Assembly: GCA_031266495.1 (NCBI GenBank)
Contig: JAISAX010000457.1
Coordinates: forward strand, 1 to 9,672
Direction: 5' to 3'
Length of the DNA stretch: 9,672 nt
Origin: Opitutaceae bacterium
GTDB taxonomy: Bacteria > Verrucomicrobiota > Verrucomicrobiae > Opitutales > Opitutaceae
Made by a program: the position numbers and the translations under genes. Of the stretch, positions 5,661-9,672 are shown one piece after another (positions within the stretch are counted from its first letter, which is position 1; every line of letters begins with the position of its first letter). Under the pieces are notes generated by a model. The model ran no database searches. It worked only from the letters and a program-made list of their open reading frames with translations, and was not told the DNA's origin.

Positions 5661-6380
5661 TCAGCCGGGCGGGGGCGAGCCCAGCCGGAGCGCCGCAACT
5701 GCGTCCGCGCCCAGTTTCCCCCTCAGCCGGGCCCGGTACATCTCCATGGTCCTGCGGTCTATTCCCAGGTGGTTGCCGGTTTCCTCCGCCGACAATCCCC
5801 TGGCCAGGCAGCAAAGCACCTCGCGTTCGCGGGAAGTGATTCGCGAGGTGGAGGCGGCGCCCCCCGGCGGCTCGCTGTGCACGCCCGATTCGCCCCGCGC
5901 CACGCGCCGGATGAAGGACACGAGCACCCGGAACGACTCTTCCCTGGCCATGAAAGCATGGGCGCCCGCCGTGAACACCTTGGCCATGACGAACGGCGTC
6001 GCGTGTAGTGTAATGATCACGACACGCAACCCGGGCATGGTCTTGCCCAGGATTCGCAGCAACGCCAGCACGGGCAGCCCGGGCAGTCGCAAGTCGGCGA
6101 CCAGCACATCGGGCCGCTCGCGTCGCACCAGCTCCAGGGTATCGTCCCCGTTTTGCGCCACGCCTGCGCACACCATGCCGGGCTCCGTGGCCAGCATCGA
6201 GGGGATCCCGTCCCGGAAACCCGGATGATCGTCCGCCACCGCCACCCTCAGCAGCGGAGTGGAGACGGCACACGCAGCGGGGGCCGGCGGGAGCGGTGGG
6301 CAGCCGGGTGACTCGTCGGGGCGGCAGGATGCGCCGCGTGGATCGGTTCGACGGGTAATGGGAGAATTGGCCGGGTTCAT
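5661..6380 (-). CDS. NarL/FixJ-family response regulator (receiver + LuxR-type HTH), 239 aa
   Basis: This is a cytoplasmic transcription regulator switched by phosphorylation. After a Pro-rich, unstructured 42-residue start comes a receiver domain (about 43-160). It has the acidic pair D50-D51, the phosphoacceptor D96 in DVLVADLRLPG, and the conserved T124. At the position of the conserved Lys the motif GAHAFMAREES has Arg (R146), an unusual change. A LuxR-type helix-turn-helix follows (about 181-236: ITSREREVLCCLARGLSAEE ... DRRTMEMYRARLRGKLG). The start at 6380 is chosen because GGAG at 6387-6390 (minus strand) is a well-placed ribosome binding site. The frame is open a further 191 codons upstream, but that part is Arg/Pro/Gly-rich with no domain. 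No histidine kinase is adjacent, so it is an orphan regulator. The beta-helix gene begins 115 bases downstream on the same strand and is the obvious candidate target. Confidence 0.88.
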   Translation of the reverse strand: MNPANSPITRRTDPRGASCRPDESPGCPPLPPAPAACAVSTPLLRVAVADDHPGFRDGIPSMLATEPGMVCAGVAQNGDDTLELVRRERPDVLVADLRLPGLPVLALLRILGKTMPGLRVVIITLHATPFVMAKVFTAGAHAFMAREESFRVLVSFIRRVARGESGVHSEPPGGAASTSRITSREREVLCCLARGLSAEETGNHLGIDRRTMEMYRARLRGKLGADAVAALRLGSPPPG

Positions 6381-6386
6381 GATCAG

Positions 6387-6390
6387 CTCC
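6387..6390 (-). promoter_or_regulatory. Ribosome binding site of the response regulator
   Basis: GGAG on the minus strand, six bases before ATG 6380. It decides the start against the longer open frame that would begin at 6953. It is one of the few recognisable Shine-Dalgarno sites in the window. Confidence 0.6.
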
Positions 6391-6994
6391 GTGCGCAACG
6401 GCGGCGCCAGGCTAGCGCGCACGGTGGACGGGGAGGCAGTGATCCTGGCAGTTTTTTCCCCGCGACAGAAGTCGGGCAAACACCCGATCCCGGAGGCATC
6501 TCCGCCTGTAATGGCAGGCCGGTTACGGAAAGGCGGAGAAATCCCGCCGGCAATCCTGCCATCCGCCGCCGGTCTTCCGCAAAAATCCCGCCGTCGCGGG
6601 GACCGGCGTTGGCGGGTGCGGGTCGCCGGCCCAACCGGGCCCCCGCGGACCGGGGATCGGGTTTCCCCGTCCGGTGGCGAAGACCTTGTGCCGGGCCGGC
6701 GACCCTGGTTTTTGCCGGTTTGCTGTGGTCGGGTTTCGTCTTCCGGCTGTGTTTGCCGGAGAAGACCTTGGTGTGCATGTGCCCGGCGACTGTTTCCCGA
6801 TCCGGGCCGGAACCCGGAGATGCGGGTGGCACGGCAGCCGGCGAGCGGGCGACGGAACCTTCGGTATCGGGAATCGGGCGTGTCATGGCAGTTGTATCCG
6901 GAACGGTGTTGCAGACGGTCGGTCTGGAATCGCGCTGCGGACTCCGGCAGCATATCACCCGACTGCGGATACGGAGAATGACCGTGTTTTTAAT
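6391..6994. other. Long gene-free spacer between response regulator and LysR-type gene
   Basis: About 600 bases lie between the 5' end of the response-regulator gene and the 3' end of the LysR-type gene. Long frames exist on both strands (for example 6383-6958 minus and 6609 onward plus), but their products are Arg/Pro/Gly-rich with no domain, as expected of GC-rich DNA by chance. CCGG-containing words recur, and GAAGACCTTG appears at about 6678 and 6762. It may hold the response regulator's promoter and leader; I cannot point to a convincing -35/-10 pair. Confidence 0.4.
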
Positions 6995-7021
6995 GCTGTG
7001 TCAGGATTTGCCTAACACAGC
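6995..7021. repeat. 27-bp dyad downstream of the LysR-type gene
   Basis: GCTGTGT-C-AGG (6995-7005) pairs with CCT-A-ACACAGC (7011-7021) around ATTTG, with one internal mismatch. It lies 47 bases past the stop of the leftward LysR-type gene. On the minus strand the stem is followed by ATTAAAAAC rather than T's, so it is not a classical terminator. It could be a 3'-end hairpin or an operator. Confidence 0.5.
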
Positions 7022-7067
7022 GCGTCGCCTCGCGTGCGCGCCGACGGGGGGGCGTATGCGCTTCGGT

Positions 7068-7988
7068 TCAGGCGGTTGTCTTCGGCGTGCACGGGAGGTC
7101 GAGGGAGCGGAGCACTTCGATGAAGTTGGCGACCAGGGGGGTGACGGCGGCGGTTTTCCAGATGGCGTGGAGTTGCAGCCTGAGATCGGAGCCCCGGTCT
7201 GTCAGAGGGCTGGAGACAATCCCGTCGTTACCCGAAATGCCGTGTATTTCCGGCAGGAGGGAGATCCCCGTGGCGGTTGCCAGTATGACGATGTAGGATT
7301 CGAAGCTTTCGGCGGGGATGATCTCGCCGGGCGCGAGGTTTCTTTTCTGGAATATCATCCGCATGCTCGCTTCGTGTTCCGGGTACTTGGCCAGCGTGAC
7401 CAGGGGGTGCCCGGCCACAGTGGCCAGGGACAGGGCCTGCCGGGCGGCGAACGGGTGGCGCTCGCTCATGATCACCTGGATGGGCGTGTCAACCACGAGA
7501 AAATGGCCGATGCCGGGCGGGTGGCGCATGTTGACCCGGCCGTACGCGAATCCGATCTGGATCTCCCCGGTTTCCAGGGCGCGGTCATGCGCCCCCAGGC
7601 AGATGTCGAGCGGCACCATTTTCACGTCCATTCCCGGGAAACGCTGCCGGCAGGCATCCAGGACACTCCTGAGAAAATTGTAACCGAGTTTGCCTGGGCA
7701 ACCGATTCGCAATGTGCCTGTTTTCCCTTCGGCGGAGGCCCGGGTGATGTTCATGGCTTCCTTGGCGTGGCGGAGGAGTGTGCGCGCCTCGCGCAGAAAC
7801 ACCTCGCCTGGCGTGGTGAGGCGCGTGCGCCGGGTGTCCCGCTCGAAGAGCTTCACCCCGAGCGTCTCTTCCAGCGCCTTGATCTGTACGCTCAGGGCGG
7901 GGGCTGAAAGGTGCAGACGCTCCGCCGCCCGGCGAAAATTCAGTTCCTCGGCCACGGCAATAAAACATGACAGGTATTTTATTTCCAT
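7068..7988 (-). CDS. LysR-type transcriptional regulator, 306 aa
   Basis: The length and layout are standard for the family. The N-terminal winged helix-turn-helix (about 1-60) reads MEIKYLSCFIAVAEELNFRR, then AAERLHLSAPALSVQIKALE, then LGVKLFERDTRRTRLTTPGE, all family-typical. A linker helix (about 62-88) leads to the periplasmic-binding-protein-like effector domain from TGTLRIGCPG (about 90). This includes PLVTLAKYPEHEASMR (195-210) and the second-lobe segment ESFESYIVILATATGISLLP (227-246). This region resembles the CatM/BenM/CbnR group, but the effector cannot be predicted. LysR-type proteins usually bind T-N11-A dyads and often control a divergent gene. Here the divergent neighbour is the small PEP-CTERM-like gene, 643 bases away, and a T-N11-A dyad lies at 8274-8292. 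ATG 7988 begins exactly at the domain start; no good ribosome binding site precedes it. Confidence 0.93.
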   Translation of the reverse strand: MEIKYLSCFIAVAEELNFRRAAERLHLSAPALSVQIKALEETLGVKLFERDTRRTRLTTPGEVFLREARTLLRHAKEAMNITRASAEGKTGTLRIGCPGKLGYNFLRSVLDACRQRFPGMDVKMVPLDICLGAHDRALETGEIQIGFAYGRVNMRHPPGIGHFLVVDTPIQVIMSERHPFAARQALSLATVAGHPLVTLAKYPEHEASMRMIFQKRNLAPGEIIPAESFESYIVILATATGISLLPEIHGISGNDGIVSSPLTDRGSDLRLQLHAIWKTAAVTPLVANFIEVLRSLDLPCTPKTTA

Positions 7989-8013
7989 AAATCAGTCTGT
8001 GTCTTGTTTCCTG

Positions 8014-8025
8014 TCCTCGCGAGGA
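8014..8025. promoter_or_regulatory. 12-bp palindrome upstream of the LysR-type gene
   Basis: TCCTCGCGAGGA is a perfect palindrome 26-37 bases before the LysR start codon, a position suited to autoregulation. It lacks the T-N11-A signature, so its role is uncertain. Confidence 0.3.
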
Positions 8026-8273
8026 GGACGGTTCTTATGTTTTCCGGCGATTTACGCCCCGGATTGCGGGAGGATGCGGTTCCCTGTTCCCCACGGGTTC
8101 TGACAGTGCCTGTTCGGCATATTCAGGCAGGGTGCAGGAAAACGGGGACAGGGCAAGGAAGCTTTTTCCTCCGGGCAACGGGATTCATGCGGGGACGGGA
8201 GGTGGCGGCACCCGCGCCACGTGCGCCTCTGCCGATTCGACAGAAGCGCGGCGCCGGCATTTCCGGCGTCCGA

Positions 8274-8292
8274 TGTTAAGAAGATTTTAACA
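8274..8292. promoter_or_regulatory. Candidate LysR-type regulator box
   Basis: TGTTAAGAAGATTTTAACA has 6-base arms TGTTAA / TTAACA. T8277 and A8289 are symmetric and separated by 11 bases, the classical T-N11-A arrangement. It lies at the edge of an AT-rich island in the region divergent from the LysR-type gene. Confidence 0.45.
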
Positions 8293-8526
8293 GTTTATAA
8301 AAAATAAAATCATTCTCCTTTCGCGGTGAATACATTATTCTCTCCTCGTCCAAACGCCATGAAAGCCTTTTCCCGAAGACATCTGTTGTAGCCTTGTTTT
8401 TTCGCCGTTTTTGCCGCCGGGCGGCCAATCCCCCCCCGGCCCGTCGAGGACGGCGGATGGCAGGGCATCATTATATGTCATCGTATTCCCGGCTATATAC
8501 AGGGAAAGGGACTCCGTGTGCATTTT

Positions 8527-8555
8527 TTTATCGTGAACCATATACAAGATATAAA
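8527..8555 (+). promoter_or_regulatory. Candidate promoter for the small PEP-CTERM-like gene
   Basis: TTTATC at 8527-8532 and TATAAA at 8550-8555 are separated by 17 bases. A start near 8562 would give a leader of about 70 bases. The -35 match is weak. Confidence 0.3.
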
Positions 8556-8631
8556 GCGCATCTGCGCAACCCGCCTCCGCTCCGGCCTCATGAGCGCCAA
8601 CAACAAACCCGCCAACAACAAACACAACACC

Positions 8632-9300
8632 ATGAAAACACACATCATCGGAACCGTCGCCGCCATAGCCCTTGGCATGGCCATCCTTGCTCCCGCCGCG
8701 TCGGGCGCCCCAGTCATGTTCAATTTTACCAACGACGATTTTTATCAAGGCAGCGGCAATCTGTTTCTGCTTGAGGGCGGCAAGCCCATGTCCGGAGCCG
8801 ATAACTACGTCGTCGGCGTCTGGTATCTGAAAAAGAACACCACCGACAACTGGATATTTGCGGGAGGCGCGGAGTTTTCCGACACGCAGAACAACGACCC
8901 TACCCTTGCCGGCCTCGTCGAGTCGACCCCCGGCAACGGCATCGGCACCCCCGCGTCTGTCGGCGCCTACTGGATACCCGAGGACTACGAACTCGGGGAC
9001 ACCATGACGTTCATGATCCGCGCCTGGAACTACGGCAGCGAAGTCTCCCGGAAGACCGTCACCGACAACCAGCAACTCATCGACAGCTTCAACAGCCTGA
9101 TCACCGGCAGCCGCTACATCGAGTCCGTGTTCGACTTTGAATTCACCAGGGAAGGCTGGCCCGAGAACGTAGGCCAGAAATTCCCGTCCACCTACTCCTA
9201 CCTGACGGCCGGCCTTGTGCCCGAATTCTCCGCCTGGGCGGCGATCGCCGGCCTGGCGACCATCGTCTGCGTGTCCATCCACCGCCTCCGCCGCAGGTAA
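8632..9300 (+). CDS. Small exported PEP-CTERM-like protein (VPEF variant), 222 aa
   Basis: A clean signal peptide (MKTHIIGTVAAIALGMAILA, then PAASGA, with likely cleavage before PVMFNF) supports ATG 8632. The frame also opens at 8518, but those 38 residues would spoil the signal peptide. The preceding leader is A/C-rich with no Shine-Dalgarno site. The mature part (about 27-195) contains NFTNDDFYQGSGN, VVGVWYLKKNTTDNWIFAGG and aromatic/acidic strands, and is probably beta-rich; I recognise no family. The C-terminus has the three-part layout of a sorting tail: VPEF at 196-199, a hydrophobic helix (SAWAAIAGLATIVCVSI) and HRLRRR. Phe replaces the second Pro of VPEP. Such variants may still be sorted, but a plain C-terminal membrane anchor is possible. 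The divergent LysR-type gene may regulate it. A minus-strand terminator lies beyond its end. Confidence 0.8.
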   Translation: MKTHIIGTVAAIALGMAILAPAASGAPVMFNFTNDDFYQGSGNLFLLEGGKPMSGADNYVVGVWYLKKNTTDNWIFAGGAEFSDTQNNDPTLAGLVESTPGNGIGTPASVGAYWIPEDYELGDTMTFMIRAWNYGSEVSRKTVTDNQQLIDSFNSLITGSRYIESVFDFEFTREGWPENVGQKFPSTYSYLTAGLVPEFSAWAAIAGLATIVCVSIHRLRRR

Positions 9301-9335
9301 ACCGGATTTGGCGGAAGATCAGATGATTGGTCCAC

Positions 9336-9390
9336 GGGAGGTGTGGAGGCTGCCGGTCCGGGACATCCGGAACCGGACACCACACCTCCC
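9336..9390 (+). terminator. Composite GC hairpin after the small PEP-CTERM-like gene
   Basis: GGGAGGTGTGG (9336-9346) and CCACACCTCCC (9380-9390) pair perfectly over 11 bases. They enclose CCGGTCCGG / CCGGAACCGG, which can pair as an inner stem. It begins 35 bases after the stop codon at 9300. The following bases are C/T-mixed without a true T-run, so termination is likely but not certain. Confidence 0.4.
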
Positions 9391-9453
9391 CCCGCCCTCT
9401 CCTCTTTGGCGCAAGAGACTGCAACGCTTGTTTGCGGTCCCTTGCCCCACGTG

Positions 9454-9499
9454 AAAAACAAAAACCCCCGGACCGGAATCAAGGCCAACCGGTCCGGGG
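9454..9499 (-). terminator. Leftward rho-independent terminator
   Basis: CCCCGGACCGG (9466-9476) and CCGGTCCGGGG (9489-9499) form a perfect 11-pair stem with a 12-base loop. Read on the minus strand the stem is followed by GTTTTTGTTTTTC, a proper U-tract. On the plus strand it is followed by A's. It must end a transcript coming from the right. Confidence 0.7.
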
Positions 9500-9525
9500 A
9501 AAAATCGTCCCGCTCCACCCACTTT

Positions 9526-9613
9526 GCGGGCGGCATGAGCACAGCTCCGGGGCCAGTGTGAATTTCGAGGGAATTGACACACTGGCGCCAGCGGAGCGTG
9601 CCATGCCGCCCGC
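9526..9613. repeat. 88-bp interrupted inverted repeat
   Basis: Outer arms GCGGGCGGCATG (9526-9537) / CATGCCGCCCGC (9602-9613) and inner arms GCCAGTGTG (9552-9560) / CACACTGGC (9578-9586) are perfect, with an imperfect stretch between them. The segment 9500-9672 contains no credible gene. This looks like an extragenic palindromic element or a structured RNA. Confidence 0.65.
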
Positions 9614-9629
9614 ATCCACGGACGGCGGG

Positions 9630-9643
9630 CCCCCCCCCCCCCC
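9630..9643. repeat. Run of 14 C
   Basis: A homopolymer of 14 C follows directly after GACGGCGGG. Its length may vary, either biologically by slippage or through sequencing error. No coding frame depends on it within the window. Confidence 0.6.
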
Positions 9644-9672
9644 AGCCCCCTCGCCCGCCGGCACGCGGCCGG

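Larger units (their letters stand above)
7989..8631. other. Long divergent intergenic region
   Basis: This 643-base spacer separates the LysR-type gene from the PEP-CTERM-like gene. It holds a 12-base palindrome near the LysR start, a CGCCGG/CCGGCG hairpin (8252-8268), a 19-base dyad (8274-8292), an AT-rich island (8275-8340) and a possible promoter near 8527-8555. A ten-codon frame (ATG 8359, MKAFSRRHLL, TAG) could be a leader peptide or chance. I see no longer credible gene. Confidence 0.5.

Noticed and set aside
5661..6953. Extending the response regulator to 430 codons from the ATG at 6953
   Set aside because: The extra 191 residues are Arg/Pro/Gly-rich without any fold signature, while ATG 6380 has a good ribosome binding site and leads directly to the receiver domain.
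6609..7907. A 432-codon plus-strand frame
   Set aside because: Most of it lies opposite the LysR-type gene, which is recognisable along its full length. The rest is low-complexity GC-rich translation.
8004..8279. A 91-codon plus-strand frame between the LysR-type gene and the PEP-CTERM-like gene
   Set aside because: It has no recognisable motif or ribosome binding site, and its composition matches spacer translation. It also overlaps likely regulatory palindromes.
8335..9282. A 315-codon minus-strand frame opposite the small PEP-CTERM-like gene
   Set aside because: It is Gly/Val/Asp-rich without motifs, whereas the plus strand has a clean signal peptide and sorting tail.

Overview
The window looks like chromosomal DNA of a GC-rich member of the Verrucomicrobia, most likely an Opitutaceae-type bacterium. 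Three predicted secreted proteins end in a PEP-CTERM-like tail (VPEP or VPEF, a hydrophobic helix, then an Arg cluster). One of them is a right-handed beta-helix protein with the GGA(I/L/V) and FxxN repeats known from chlamydial polymorphic membrane proteins (Pmp), which fits the PVC superphylum. Genes mostly lack strong Shine-Dalgarno sequences, and the spacers are packed with palindromes and short tandem repeats. The taxonomic call is inference; there is no rRNA or other marker here.

Layout. (1) Bases 1-1190 are a graveyard. A minus-strand fragment of an alpha/beta hydrolase is cut off where an IS481-like element begins, near 306. That element's transposase has a nonsense codon and has lost its whole catalytic domain. 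The C-terminal scrap of a second integrase-type transposase follows. (2) Bases 1190-2230 hold almost only repeats: a REP-like inverted repeat, eleven units of a 21-bp tandem repeat, hairpins, a 40-codon gene stump, a 104-bp element bounded by perfect 25-bp inverted repeats, and a 7-bp tandem repeat leading into the next gene. (3) 2231-3214 (+) encodes a 327-aa PEP-CTERM protein, followed by a strong UUCG-loop terminator. (4) Three genes read leftward on the minus strand: a LysR-type regulator (7988-7068), a NarL/FixJ-type response regulator (6380-5661) and the large beta-helix PEP-CTERM protein (5545-3437). (5) 8632-9300 (+) encodes a third, smaller PEP-CTERM-like protein with VPEF in place of VPEP. 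(6) 9301-9672 has no convincing gene but is dense in hairpins, including a leftward terminator, and has a 14-base C run near its end.

How the parts may work together (inference). The orphan response regulator lies directly upstream of the beta-helix gene. The 115-bp spacer between them holds two exact CTACGTATTTT direct repeats, one extended into a 7-3-7 dyad, placed where an activator would sit. A plausible reading is a two-gene module in which a phosphorylation-controlled regulator switches on an exported surface beta-helix protein. That protein would be handled by an exosortase-type sorting system encoded elsewhere. The LysR-type regulator may control the divergent small PEP-CTERM gene through a T-N11-A dyad at 8274-8292. 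No exosortase, sensor kinase, tRNA, rRNA or CRISPR array is visible.
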